From positions 1 through 18,260 of the forward strand of contig PWVU01000042.1 of the NCBI GenBank assembly GCA_003561715.1: a stretch of DNA of 18,260 nucleotides, given 5' to 3'. The notes below the pieces were generated by a model that saw only the letters and a list, made by a program, of their open reading frames with translations, did no database searches and was not told the DNA's origin. Source of the stretch: Candidatus Kaiserbacteria bacterium. Its GTDB lineage: Bacteria > Patescibacteriota > Minisyncoccia > Phycocordibacterales > UBA12088. Position 1 is the stretch's first letter. The number at the start of each line of letters is the position of its first letter. The position numbers and the translations under genes are program-made. Shown piece by piece: positions 1 through 6,890 of this stretch.

Positions 1-192
1 AACGCAAGCAAGTGTGGGGACATCCGCTTTCTGCTTCAAGTTGTGCGAATGCACTCTGATCAACTCGCGTACGATCTCGGGCTTATCAAAAGCGATACGT
101 CATTTGAGGCCACACGTGCACAAGCACACATCAGCGAACGTGTGCGGGAGTATGTTGATGATGAAGATTTTTCTCAGCTTATTCGCAATTAA
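1..192 (+). CDS. C-terminal tail of an unrecognised protein (5' truncated)
   Basis: An open frame enters from the left edge and ends at TAA 190-192, leaving 63 visible residues. The tail is hydrophilic and probably helical, with a charged end (REYVDDEDFSQLIRN). There is no membrane segment and no motif I can assign. It is followed after 15 bases by the -35 region of the next gene, which fits a true gene end. The overlapping ATG frame at 14-211 is less convincing because it is rich in Cys, Ser and His and runs past this stop. The function is unknown, and the call rests only on the open frame, its protein-like composition and its spacing. Confidence 0.5.
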   Translation, partial: NASKCGDIRFLLQVVRMHSDQLAYDLGLIKSDTSFEATRAQAHISERVREYVDDEDFSQLIRN

Positions 193-207
193 CCTAGTCG
201 GAGCTTA

Positions 208-238
208 TTGACGAAAAGTAACCAACCAATGCTATAAT
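208..238 (+). promoter_or_regulatory. Promoter of the anchored hypothetical protein
   Basis: TTGACG at 208-213 and TATAAT at 233-238 are separated by 19 bases. The -10 is preceded by TG at the extended position (TGCTATAAT). It is the best consensus promoter in the window and lies 26 bases before the ATG at 265. A second -10-like box, TATACT, lies at 245-250. Confidence 0.6.
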
Positions 239-264
239 CAAACATATACTATGTGTTGCAATTT

Positions 265-1035
265 ATGGACGAACTGCAGCGACAAAAAACCAATCGTGTA
301 TTCCCCGAGCTACACCAAGTGAGCTCACTCTCGAAATATTTTGCGATACTTCTCTTTATTGCACTTCCGTTCGTCGGCGGATGGATTGGATACCAGTATG
401 CGCCTTTTAAAATTATTGAGATCGAACTTGAACAAAGCATACGTACGCCAAGTGAACAAAATCAAGCTCTTGAATCATTCCAGTCGGTAGGTACATCTTC
501 ATCAATGCACATTACGACGTATGAAAGTAAGGAGCTAGGCATTGCATTTGAGTATCCCTCGTCGTGGGGCGGAATCTACATTATACAAAGTCAAGGTACG
601 TGTTCCGACGATTATACTGCGGATGATTGTCGTATTCACACTCTGGCGATTGGTGATGCACGACATCATGATATTGTGCTCGCCACAATGACAACAGGAT
701 ATCACCTTCATCCCGTATCTAGGGGTGGCTTTTGGGGAGACTTTTCAGGATCAATCAACGAACACTATGCTCAGGAGTGTGTAAACAATTCAGCGTGTGA
801 GATTATGAACAGTGAACACAATGTTTTATTCGCCCGATATTATCATCCCGTTCCTGAGATGGGTGATTCCAAGACCAGTTTCGAATATAGGACATACCGA
901 CCAAACCATCAATATTTTGGCTACATCATATCTCCAGTACGTATTCAATCTCCCCGCCTAACTGGAGAAGTTATTGATGGCATTGAGAAAACGTTTGAAG
1001 AAACAATCGTGCGCTCATTTCGATTCATCGAGTAG
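265..1035 (+). CDS. Membrane-anchored hypothetical protein with extracytoplasmic domain
   Basis: A 256-residue protein with a short cytoplasmic N-terminus, one hydrophobic helix (about residues 25-43) and an extracytoplasmic domain of about 200 residues. Four cysteines sit in two close pairs (GTCSDDYTADDC and QECVNNSAC) and could form disulfides. The segment ELGIAFEYPSSWG resembles the start of PsbP-like domains of bacterial lipoproteins, but this is only a resemblance. I chose ATG 265. A GTG at 253 in the same frame would add four residues (MLQF) but sits only 2 bases after the TATACT box. No Shine-Dalgarno is visible for either start. It stands alone on the plus strand with its own promoter. 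The function is unknown; a cell-surface or envelope protein is the most that can be said. Confidence 0.75.
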   Translation: MDELQRQKTNRVFPELHQVSSLSKYFAILLFIALPFVGGWIGYQYAPFKIIEIELEQSIRTPSEQNQALESFQSVGTSSSMHITTYESKELGIAFEYPSSWGGIYIIQSQGTCSDDYTADDCRIHTLAIGDARHHDIVLATMTTGYHLHPVSRGGFWGDFSGSINEHYAQECVNNSACEIMNSEHNVLFARYYHPVPEMGDSKTSFEYRTYRPNHQYFGYIISPVRIQSPRLTGEVIDGIEKTFEETIVRSFRFIE

Positions 1036-1323
1036 AAGCATGGCTGAGCTTTGACATAGTGAATTAAGTTGACCTCTCGAGCATGTTCTGAAGACCCAAA
1101 TGAACTACCTCGTAGCAAGCTGACGAGATTCAAGTCGAAGGATAGCTTCATATTTGATTAAAGCGAGCTTCGGGGTATTAGACCCTAAGAGAAAATAAGG
1201 AGTTAAGAAACGAAGGGATGGAACTTCGAAAGTGAGTGAACATCAGAGACGTTATCCTGCACATAAAGCGAATTTGCGTGACGTGGCAGGCGCATACATA
1301 TAGGTGAAATTTTCGAACATGCT
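1036..1323. other. Non-coding gap between convergent genes, with 10-bp inverted repeats
   Basis: No convincing gene is seen in 288 bases between a plus-strand and a minus-strand stop. GAGCATGTTC (1079-1088) recurs as its exact reverse complement GAACATGCTC (1316-1325), and the right copy touches the stop codon of the next gene. A short stem, GGGT/ACCC around ATTAG, lies near 1172-1186. There is no strong stem followed by a T-run that would mark a terminator. Confidence 0.4.
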
Positions 1324-2568
1324 CTAACCCCGCTCAGGAACCAACACCAAAATGTCCATGGTGTCTGAGAGCAGTGCGCGGATGCGCTCGTGATGCGGTC
1401 GGGTCGCCAGGAAACGGTACCACGGCTGAGGTATCTCAGCCTCGCCGCCGAGCCTCTGCCGCGCCACTATGGTGCGCTCAAGCGGAATAAAGCCAAGGAG
1501 CATCAGGCGGTCGCGGTACGTGACCGCCACCGACTCATCATCGGCGCGCATCTCCACTATGCGCTCATCGCTCAAGCTACGCTCAAGCGCAAGATCGGCA
1601 ATGTCTTCGTGTCTGCCGCTTTCGGGATGCGCCGCGCGATACGCTCGCCATGCACTACGCTCTTCCTCGCTCCATGCGCGCACCTCCTCACCACGCACCC
1701 GCACCGCGGCAATGCGCCGCGCCTCGGGGTCGCCGGCGTCCACATCCTCATCAAGCGCAACACACAGACCGCGCCCCCACGCAAACCCGCGACCGTCCTC
1801 GGCCTCGGCACGTCCCCAACAATAGAGATCGTCTCCCGCACGCACTCGTGTCCCGTCAACCTCTTCATCATCATCGCCATCATCCGAGACCACTACCGTC
1901 CTACCGCGTACTGTAAGCTCGGGCCAGCCGTCACCATCACCATCATCAAAGACATTCTTGCGGCGATTGCTTCGCGTCGAATTGTAATCTTGCGCAGGTG
2001 CAATGTCGTCGCCCTCATCTTCCACCTCATCGTCGTCACCGGATATCATTCCGGGAGCGAGCCTGCCCTGTGTTTCATTAGAGCGTGATGAGTTGTGGCT
2101 TCCTGCTTGCGCAGGAATACTGTCGCCATCGTCGTCCGGATCTCTGAAGTCCGGCACACCGTCGGCATCGGTATCGACCGGATCAATCCGAAGAGCCTCA
2201 TCACGATCAAGTATCGTATCGCCATCGCTATCAGTGTCTCTGTGTTCGCTCGCTTCACGCTCTTCGCGATCATGATCTGCGTATATATCCGGACTGATGG
2301 TCGCCTCGGCAACACACTCCTCGCGCGTTGCGGCACAACTGCCGTCCGGGCACGTCACCCCGTCGCAAATATTCGTGCGGGCGTCAGCACTGCTTTCCTG
2401 CTCCGCGCGCGCCTCAACCGCGCCATCTGCCTCGACCTCAATAGCGCTTCGCGTCTCCACGCCCACACCTTGCTCAGGGCGCTCATACGCCACCAGCGCA
2501 AGTGGCACCACAAGCGCAAGTCCCATCACCGCGCCCCACATATAATAGAGAGAATAGTGTCGTGTCAT
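1324..2568 (-). CDS. Surface protein with Ca-binding (thrombospondin type 3-like) repeats
   Basis: A 414-residue protein with an N-terminal hydrophobic anchor or signal (about residues 9-28). A cysteine cluster follows (CDGVTCPDGSC, 68-78). Acidic DxDxDG-type loops run from about 111 to 150 (DTDSDGDTILDRDEA, DTDADGVPDFRDPDDDGDS) and again at about 208-235; these are characteristic of thrombospondin type 3/OmpA-linker calcium-binding repeats. The C-terminal part (about 330-390) has a pattern, LGFIPLERTI followed by PWYRFLATR, that I believe recurs at the C-terminus of CPR surface proteins, from memory only. Residues 151-176 and about 189-206 look like in-frame insertions of palindromic repeat DNA. 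A -10-like AATACT lies 6 bases before the ATG. Its role is probably at the cell surface; the ligand is unknown. Confidence 0.8.
   Translation of the reverse strand: MTRHYSLYYMWGAVMGLALVVPLALVAYERPEQGVGVETRSAIEVEADGAVEARAEQESSADARTNICDGVTCPDGSCAATREECVAEATISPDIYADHDREEREASEHRDTDSDGDTILDRDEALRIDPVDTDADGVPDFRDPDDDGDSIPAQAGSHNSSRSNETQGRLAPGMISGDDDEVEDEGDDIAPAQDYNSTRSNRRKNVFDDGDGDGWPELTVRGRTVVVSDDGDDDEEVDGTRVRAGDDLYCWGRAEAEDGRGFAWGRGLCVALDEDVDAGDPEARRIAAVRVRGEEVRAWSEEERSAWRAYRAAHPESGRHEDIADLALERSLSDERIVEMRADDESVAVTYRDRLMLLGFIPLERTIVARQRLGGEAEIPQPWYRFLATRPHHERIRALLSDTMDILVLVPERG
1951..2008. repeat. Probable degenerate second palindromic element (copy B)
   Basis: This segment has terminal inverted repeats GACATT/AATGTC, shares CTTGCGCAGG exactly with copy A, and has similar left ends (CATTCTTGCGGCGA against CATTCCGGGAGCGA). 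Its peptide APAQDYNSTRSNRR parallels IPAQAGSHNSSRSNE from copy A. It is shorter than copy A and its internal hairpin is degraded, so common origin is probable but not proven. Confidence 0.35.
2045..2122. repeat. Palindromic repeat element inserted in frame (copy A)
   Basis: Inside the Ca-repeat gene, the segment from TCATTCCGGGAGC to GCAGGAATAC has the form of a small palindromic repetitive element, with CATTCC-type termini at both ends. It contains a perfect 7-bp hairpin, TTCCTGC-TTGC-GCAGGAA, at 2100-2117. It is translated as IPAQAGSHNSS and following residues up to GMIS, a serine-rich stretch unlike the acidic repeats on both sides, and the reading frame is kept. The edges are approximate. 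Confidence 0.55.
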
Positions 2569-2664
2569 ATTTATAGTATTAATTACCTAATAGGTACCTC
2601 ACTTGTACCACAAAAATCAAGTATGTAGAAGCAGTGATGTATAGCAAGGACTTCGTCTGGTTTA

Positions 2665-3339
2665 TCAAAATTCCTTGAAAAGAGAACGGAGTTTTGCCAT
2701 CCTACGTTTTGCATTAGGAATCTCCAATTCAATATGCGTAGTACCCGCGTGATACAGATTTCTGAAATAAAGAGATACGGAGAATATGAGCAACTTTTTA
2801 AACACTCCGATGGAAGGTATTTTGGAGATTGCAAACAGTGGGTTTAATGAAGTACTATCTGTAGTCACCGGCATCCATACAATAAGTAATGGTCGAACGT
2901 GGTATCTACTAATTTTTTCAGGTATACGCATTGGTAACAAGACCTTCGTTATTCCATTTGGGTGCCTAGCATCTGGATTAGTAGACGTTCTGAGCCGCTC
3001 TAAATAATAACGAGCCGCATCCTGTGTATCTTCAATATTCGCATCAAGAGATAGAGATTTTCCACCGATCGCGGTAGCTGCCCAACTCTTGATCTCGCAT
3101 TGATATACTATCTTTTTCTGATGATTGACAATCCATCTATCCAGCCACTTGCCTTTTTTGAACCCCTGAACAACCTTAGTATCATGAAGTATATCAACAT
3201 CTTTTCCACCACAGTAGTGCTTAAATGCAGCGGCATTTAGGTCTTCACCCAGCATACCAATAACACTGTTGATATCACCGCGTTTAGAATTCGTAGCAAT
3301 GTCAAAAAATTCTACTACTGTTCGGATATTCACAATCAT
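2665..3339 (-). CDS. PD-(D/E)XK nuclease-like protein, AT-rich
   Basis: A 224-residue soluble protein. The layout fits a PD-(D/E)XK nuclease core: an acidic residue in a first helix (GEDLNAAAFKHY, E32), then LDRWIV with D67, then a beta strand ending in the E-x-K signature (VYQCEIKSW, E82 and K84), then a later hydrophobic strand (RPLLIVWMPV). I cannot place it in a named restriction or repair family. It is visibly more AT-rich than the housekeeping genes to the right, and it lies in the accessory part of the window, which suggests a separately acquired gene. No methyltransferase or other defence partner is visible nearby. No clear Shine-Dalgarno or -10 precedes the ATG at 3339. Nuclease activity is inference from the motif spacing. 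Confidence 0.6.
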   Translation of the reverse strand: MIVNIRTVVEFFDIATNSKRGDINSVIGMLGEDLNAAAFKHYCGGKDVDILHDTKVVQGFKKGKWLDRWIVNHQKKIVYQCEIKSWAATAIGGKSLSLDANIEDTQDAARYYLERLRTSTNPDARHPNGITKVLLPMRIPEKISRYHVRPLLIVWMPVTTDSTSLNPLFAISKIPSIGVFKKLLIFSVSLYFRNLYHAGTTHIELEIPNAKRRMAKLRSLFKEF

Positions 3340-3454
3340 AAAAACGTGCGGGTAGTGGATATGGTTTTTGTCTGCATTTCAGCAGTCGTCTGCGGAAAAT
3401 GGCGCCGCCGGCTTTGAGTACAATACTGGAGCCGAGAAGCACAAGCCAGCTCAT
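3302..3454 (-). CDS. Possible small membrane ORF upstream of the nuclease-like gene
   Basis: A 50-residue frame begins MSWLVLLGSSIVLKAGGAIF and continues with RRR, so it has a hydrophobic N-terminus followed by a basic stretch. It overlaps the start of the nuclease-like gene by 38 bases in another frame. A TATACT box lies 30 bases before its ATG (3485-3490, minus strand), and no Shine-Dalgarno is visible. It could be a short membrane peptide, a leader, or the remnant of a longer gene whose end was lost when the AT-rich segment arrived. It may equally be chance. Confidence 0.25.
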   Translation of the reverse strand: MSWLVLLGSSIVLKAGGAIFRRRLLKCRQKPYPLPARFYDCEYPNSSRIF

Positions 3455-3484
3455 AGTGTACAGTGTAGACGAAAACTTGTGCGA

Positions 3485-3490
3485 AGTATA
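3485..3490 (-). promoter_or_regulatory. -10-like box upstream of the small ORF and nuclease-like gene
   Basis: TATACT on the minus strand, identical to the -10 hexamers before several other genes here. It is the only promoter-like box seen between the HPP gene and the nuclease-like gene, so it may serve both the small ORF and the nuclease-like gene. Confidence 0.35.
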
Positions 3491-3554
3491 CGCATCTTAT
3501 GCAATACACTGAAGACCAAGAGGTTCCTACACATACTCAAGTAGTAACCGACAC

Positions 3555-3594
3555 GAGATATGAAGTTGGAATTCATTCCATGAATATGTGTCTC
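3555..3594 (-). terminator. Imperfect hairpin after the HPP gene, possible terminator
   Basis: A long imperfect inverted repeat starts 34 bases after the HPP gene stop: GAGA at 3555 pairs with TCTC at 3591, and the centre is TGGAAT-TC-ATTCCA (3567-3580). No T-run follows on either strand, so termination is a guess. It could instead be an intergenic palindromic repeat. Confidence 0.3.
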
Positions 3595-3627
3595 GTCTCA
3601 CCTAAGTGGCATCCATAGCCCAACTCA

Positions 3628-4560
3628 CTACAAACCAACCTCATCGAGTCGGTCTAGTAAGCGCATAAAGCGCGGGGTACGAGCAACAGGTCGGGCAAAG
3701 CGAGAGAAACGCCCTGCTTCAGTCACTGTTTCTGCCGCTCCTCGTGCAACCAGGCTAAACGCTAGCGCCGCGCCCTGAAACATACGAAAGACAATAAAAA
3801 AAGGAATCGCGGCGATGATATCGATCCAATTCTGTCGCACAAATACGTTAATTGAACTGCTTCTTCGATATATAAAAGCAAGATCGACTATAAAAAGGGT
3901 AATGACTCCCGTATCAAGCAAGCGCAGGTACAACGCATACGGCTCGACCAGTTCCGGATATAAAAACTCGGTCATAATAGAAGCAAAAAGAAGCACCAAC
4001 GCGTAAGGCACCAGTGCATGCGTACGTTGCTCACACCACTCGTACCAACTTCGCGCAGGCTGATCTGGCTCAAGATACGGAAGCAAGCCCATCCACGTTG
4101 CCAATCGCTCGACGACCAAGATAACCACACCCATTGTTATGAAGTAGACAAACAAGGCAGGTACGGTCAATGCAACCTCAAGCATGCCATACCCCCCGAG
4201 TAAAAAGCCGAGCGCGTAAGCCACCGCAGGCGGATGCATACTATCGAGGAGCAAGAACCCTAGCGCCAGCACAAACAGCGCCACGCCCGCTTGAACAAAC
4301 AACGGAGCCGGCAACAAACTTGCCGCATACCCAATAACCGCAGCGCCCATGTAGCACAAAGCTATCGCCAGAGGTTTATTTGCCCGCACCTTACTATGCA
4401 TGAAGACGCTTACGGTAGTTGCGGCAAAACTGGCAATCGCAATAGCATGACCAAGACTGTCCTCAAACGCCGAAAAAACCAACAGGAGCAGACCCATCAT
4501 GACTCCAACCATAACGGATAGTACGAGTATTCTGCGTATATCGAGTGTTTGTTCTGGCAT
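3628..4560 (-). CDS. HPP-family membrane protein fused to a voltage-sensor-like module
   Basis: A 310-residue polytopic membrane protein. The first half matches the HPP family: two helices, the IASFAATTVSVF...KPLAIA segment, two more helices and the signature HPP triplet (SMHPPAVAYALGF, 109-111). The second half looks like the S1-S4 voltage-sensor part of ion channels: S1 about 181-198, S2 about 214-231 (LFIVDLAFIYRRSSS), S3 about 242-260 (RQNWIDIIAAIPFFIVFR), then an Arg-rich tail (R284, R287, R290, R294, R297, R300). No pore loop or TVGYGD-type filter follows. I chose the ATG at 4560 because a TATACT -10 box lies 7 bases before it; a start at 4599 would bury that promoter. HPP proteins have been linked to nitrite transport in chloroplasts and cyanobacteria. 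The substrate here is unknown. Confidence 0.75.
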   Translation of the reverse strand: MPEQTLDIRRILVLSVMVGVMMGLLLLVFSAFEDSLGHAIAIASFAATTVSVFMHSKVRANKPLAIALCYMGAAVIGYAASLLPAPLFVQAGVALFVLALGFLLLDSMHPPAVAYALGFLLGGYGMLEVALTVPALFVYFITMGVVILVVERLATWMGLLPYLEPDQPARSWYEWCEQRTHALVPYALVLLFASIMTEFLYPELVEPYALYLRLLDTGVITLFIVDLAFIYRRSSSINVFVRQNWIDIIAAIPFFIVFRMFQGAALAFSLVARGAAETVTEAGRFSRFARPVARTPRFMRLLDRLDEVGL

Positions 4561-4567
4561 ACACAGC

Positions 4568-4573
4568 AGTATA
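4568..4573 (-). promoter_or_regulatory. -10 box of the HPP gene (leaderless spacing)
   Basis: TATACT on the minus strand ends 7 bases before the chosen ATG (4560). Transcription would start at or next to the start codon. No Shine-Dalgarno is present. Confidence 0.5.
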
Positions 4574-4782
4574 ACGCACTCATACCCCCAAACCCACAAC
4601 CATCCCGAACAGTCAAAAGTGTATCAAAAGGTATATCGAAGTACGCCTTAGTGACACTTCCTTCCATTACACTTTCATCCATTTTCCGGCACCCATTCTC
4701 TCATCTTCTGTATTTCCACGTTCTCCCAGAAAAACTACTTCGCAATAGAAACTACATACCATCCTTGATACTATATTTGACT

Positions 4783-5172
4783 ATGATCTCCTGGTTTAAA
4801 GTGTTAAAAGAACAAGGTGACACCATGGCACTTTTCAAGACCGGTGATCATACTGCCGTCTTGGTACTGGTTGATAGAATAGAGCACGAAGGTTCATTCT
4901 TTACACCTCCGGGCGAGACAAAAAAGTATCCCATTATCAAATTCGAGCGTCCGCCTGAGCTGTGTGGCATTTTGGAGCCTGTGAGCAAAAACGTGCACGA
5001 GGCGCTTTATTCGTGCTTTATCAATGCACTTATTGGTTCATGTCGCCAACACAACATACACACGATTCAGTGTGCGGGTACACACACAGCAAACGCTGCA
5101 CGCTATCGAAACGATTTGGCTCATGCGCATATACATCTTGAAGATGACGCCAGCCAAGCACTTTCAGAGTGA
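4783..5172 (+). CDS. Unrecognised small cytosolic protein
   Basis: A 129-residue protein with no membrane segment. It carries several Cys and His residues (PPELCGIL, YSCFINALIGSCRQHNIHTIQCAGTHT, HAHIHLEDD), but their spacing matches no zinc motif I know. The start is ambiguous. ATG 4783 follows a TATATT box by 5 bases, as in the leaderless genes here, while ATG 4825 (MALFKTGDH) has a good Shine-Dalgarno, AAGGTG, 5 bases upstream. The frame stays open back to 4549, but that part overlaps the HPP promoter and reads as low-complexity, so I reject it. The gene is transcribed divergently from the HPP gene. No function can be proposed. Confidence 0.6.
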   Translation: MISWFKVLKEQGDTMALFKTGDHTAVLVLVDRIEHEGSFFTPPGETKKYPIIKFERPPELCGILEPVSKNVHEALYSCFINALIGSCRQHNIHTIQCAGTHTANAARYRNDLAHAHIHLEDDASQALSE

Positions 5173-5283
5173 ACCACCGACGGGTCTACATCCAGATCAT
5201 CATTGCAGTCACCATTGGTGAATGCTAAATCAAACAGCTCCACTGTTTGACACATATCGATCTGGGACGCGCGAACCCACTTT

Positions 5284-5313
5284 ATGCCCAAGCTTACACT
5301 GTGGGGCATTTTT
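5284..5313 (+). terminator. Possible intrinsic terminator
   Basis: ATGCCC (5284-5289) pairs with GGGCAT (5304-5309) and the stem runs straight into a TTTTT run (5309-5313). It lies about 110 bases after the unrecognised plus-strand gene. A second perfect stem, CAAACAG-CTCCA-CTGTTTG, at 5231-5249 has no T-run. The rest of the 5173-5435 gap between the convergent genes holds nothing else I can support. Confidence 0.4.
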
Positions 5314-5435
5314 GTGGAGTAAACCTATAGTGCATCCCATCATACAAATAAGGTCAGATCTGTGCCATCTCAATAAGACCGCAGACTACCAGGGTGGGGA
5401 GTGAACTGTATTAAAACTGAAGTAGGCTGAAACAC

Positions 5436-6710
5436 TCAAGAAGACTGTCGGAGTATGCGAGCGAGCTTCTCCTCTCCCTTGATCGGACCTACGACCGCAA
5501 GATGCAGAGCATCGGGCGCTAGGAGCTTGCGGGCGAGCCGACGGATGTCACCTGTGGTGACAGCGCGAATTTCACGAGTCAGCTCTTTGGGTGTTTTGCG
5601 CGCCAAACGCATGATCTCTTGCGCGCCGTAAAAATGCGCAAGAGAGTTTGAGGTCTCAAGCCCCAAGACCAGTCCACTTGCCGTGACGTTCTGCGCTATC
5701 TTAAGTTCTTCGGGGGTGACCTCTTCATCGCTAATGCGTGCAAGCTCCTCGACCACGACCGACACAACCTCCTGTAATCGCTTGGCGGGAATTCCCGCAC
5801 TCACTGAAAAGATACCGTATTGAGCATAGGTATTGGCGGAAGCGGAGACGTAGTAACAAGCACCCATCTCTTCTCTCAATTTATGGAAGAGGCGCGAACT
5901 CATACTGCCGCCCAATATGGTCGCAAGTAAGCTCTGAGTGACCTCTTCCTTGTGCCCCACCGGAAGCCCGCGCGTACCCAAGATGAGGTGTGTTTGCTCC
6001 GACTTCTTATATCCGATCGCCACGCGCTCGTTAGTATTCGTTTTCTTGAGTGGTCGATTCTGCGGATGCACGCCAGTCGCCACCTCACCAAACAGCTCTT
6101 TCAAGAGCGCATAGGTCTCTTTCGGGTCACACGCGCCCGCAACCACCACCAACGACGAGTCGGCATGGTAGTGCGCATAGCGAAAGCGCACCAAGTCATC
6201 TCGCGTGAATGAGCGGACTGATTGCTTGGTACCAATGATCGTTTTTCCCTGCGGCGTGTCGCCAAAGAGCAAGGTATCGAACACATCATCGACCTTGTAC
6301 TGTGGCATGTCCTCGAACATGTTGATCTCCTCGATCACCACGCCTTTTTCTTTTTCCATCTCGACTTCGGGGAAGATCGGATTGCGGTACAGGTCGGCAA
6401 TGATATCGAGCACCTTGGGCAAGTGTCGGCTTTGCGCTTTGACATGGTAGCCGGTGATCTGGCGCCCGGTGAAGGCGTTGGTGCGCGCGCCCAATCCCTC
6501 CAGCTCGCGCATTATCGCAAGCGCACTCGGGCGCTTCTCAGTTCCCTTAAAACACATGTGCTCAAGAAAATGCGCAAGCCCGTGCTCGCTCGGCTTCTCA
6601 TGCTCCGCACCCGCGGCGACCAACACCATCGCTGTCACGGCAGGAGTATCTTTCATCGGGATAATAAGCGTCCGTAAGCCGTTGGGAAGGGTTTTGAGAA
6701 TTGGTTTCAT
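5436..6710 (-). CDS. M16 family zinc metallopeptidase
   Basis: A 424-residue M16B-type peptidase of the processing-peptidase/YmxG kind, the usual length for a one-chain member that works as a dimer. The inverted zinc motif HFLEH is at residues 47-51 (H47, E50, H51). The third ligand is expected about 76 residues on and is found in GVVIEEINMFEDMP (E127). The second, non-catalytic half includes the GxxSRLF substrate-binding motif (GGSMSSRLFHKLREEMG). All catalytic residues are present, so it should be active on unfolded or short peptides. There is no signal peptide, so a cytosolic location is likely. It has its own TGCTATACT -10 box with a 6-base gap to the ATG and is not overlapped by glyQS, so it forms a separate unit. 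Confidence 0.93.
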   Translation of the reverse strand: MKPILKTLPNGLRTLIIPMKDTPAVTAMVLVAAGAEHEKPSEHGLAHFLEHMCFKGTEKRPSALAIMRELEGLGARTNAFTGRQITGYHVKAQSRHLPKVLDIIADLYRNPIFPEVEMEKEKGVVIEEINMFEDMPQYKVDDVFDTLLFGDTPQGKTIIGTKQSVRSFTRDDLVRFRYAHYHADSSLVVVAGACDPKETYALLKELFGEVATGVHPQNRPLKKTNTNERVAIGYKKSEQTHLILGTRGLPVGHKEEVTQSLLATILGGSMSSRLFHKLREEMGACYYVSASANTYAQYGIFSVSAGIPAKRLQEVVSVVVEELARISDEEVTPEELKIAQNVTASGLVLGLETSNSLAHFYGAQEIMRLARKTPKELTREIRAVTTGDIRRLARKLLAPDALHLAVVGPIKGEEKLARILRQSS

Positions 6711-6716
6711 AGGGGG

Positions 6717-6722
6717 AGTATA
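6717..6722 (-). promoter_or_regulatory. Extended -10 of the M16 gene (leaderless spacing)
   Basis: TGCTATACT on the minus strand, with the hexamer ending 6 bases before ATG 6710. The six bases between (CCCCCT) contain no Shine-Dalgarno, so transcription probably starts at the A of ATG. Confidence 0.6.
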
Positions 6723-6752
6723 GCACGGTATTAATCAATAATCCTGAATATA

Positions 6753-6875
6753 GAATCAAGAATGCAATCAAGAATCACTTAAAAAAACAGCGGGCTCTAG
6801 CCTGGTACTTTTCTATTACATTCTAGATTTAGGATTCTGCACTCATGATTTTGCTCATGGCAGAATTCTTGATGC
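6753..6875. repeat. AGAATC-type repeats between glyQS and the M16 gene
   Basis: AATCAAGAAT occurs twice in tandem (6754-6763 and 6766-6775), and the inverse ATTCTTGAT recurs at 6865-6873. ATTCTAGATTTAGGATTCT lies between them and is itself imperfectly palindromic. The repeats bracket the presumed glyQS terminator. They may be local slippage-derived repeats or a member of a genome-wide intergenic family. Confidence 0.4.
6781..6804 (-). terminator. Possible glyQS terminator
   Basis: On the minus strand a weak, bulged stem (CAGGC...GCCCGCTG) is followed directly by seven Ts. The T-run and the position about 85 bases after the glyQS stop support it. The stem is weak. Confidence 0.35.
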
Positions 6876-6890
6876 TTTCCTTCACAACCT

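Noticed and set aside
945..1151. 68-codon minus-strand frame over the end of the anchored hypothetical gene
   Set aside because: It overlaps the plus-strand coding end, has no start signals, and reads as repeat-like junk.
1100..1160. T-arm-like TTCAAGT suggesting a tRNA
   Set aside because: The flanking bases do not pair and no cloverleaf can be drawn.
1390..2628. Several long plus-strand frames opposite the Ca-repeat gene (up to 232 codons)
   Set aside because: They are shadows produced by the GC-rich, Asp/Glu-rich minus-strand frame; the minus-strand product has a signal, Ca loops and a sensible end.
4549..4782. 5' extension of the unrecognised plus-strand gene to 4549
   Set aside because: It overlaps the HPP gene start and its promoter and encodes unlikely text; better starts exist at 4783 and 4825.
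5222..5404. 60-codon plus-strand frame in the convergent gap
   Set aside because: No ribosome site, composition not protein-like, and it overlaps the terminator-like hairpin.
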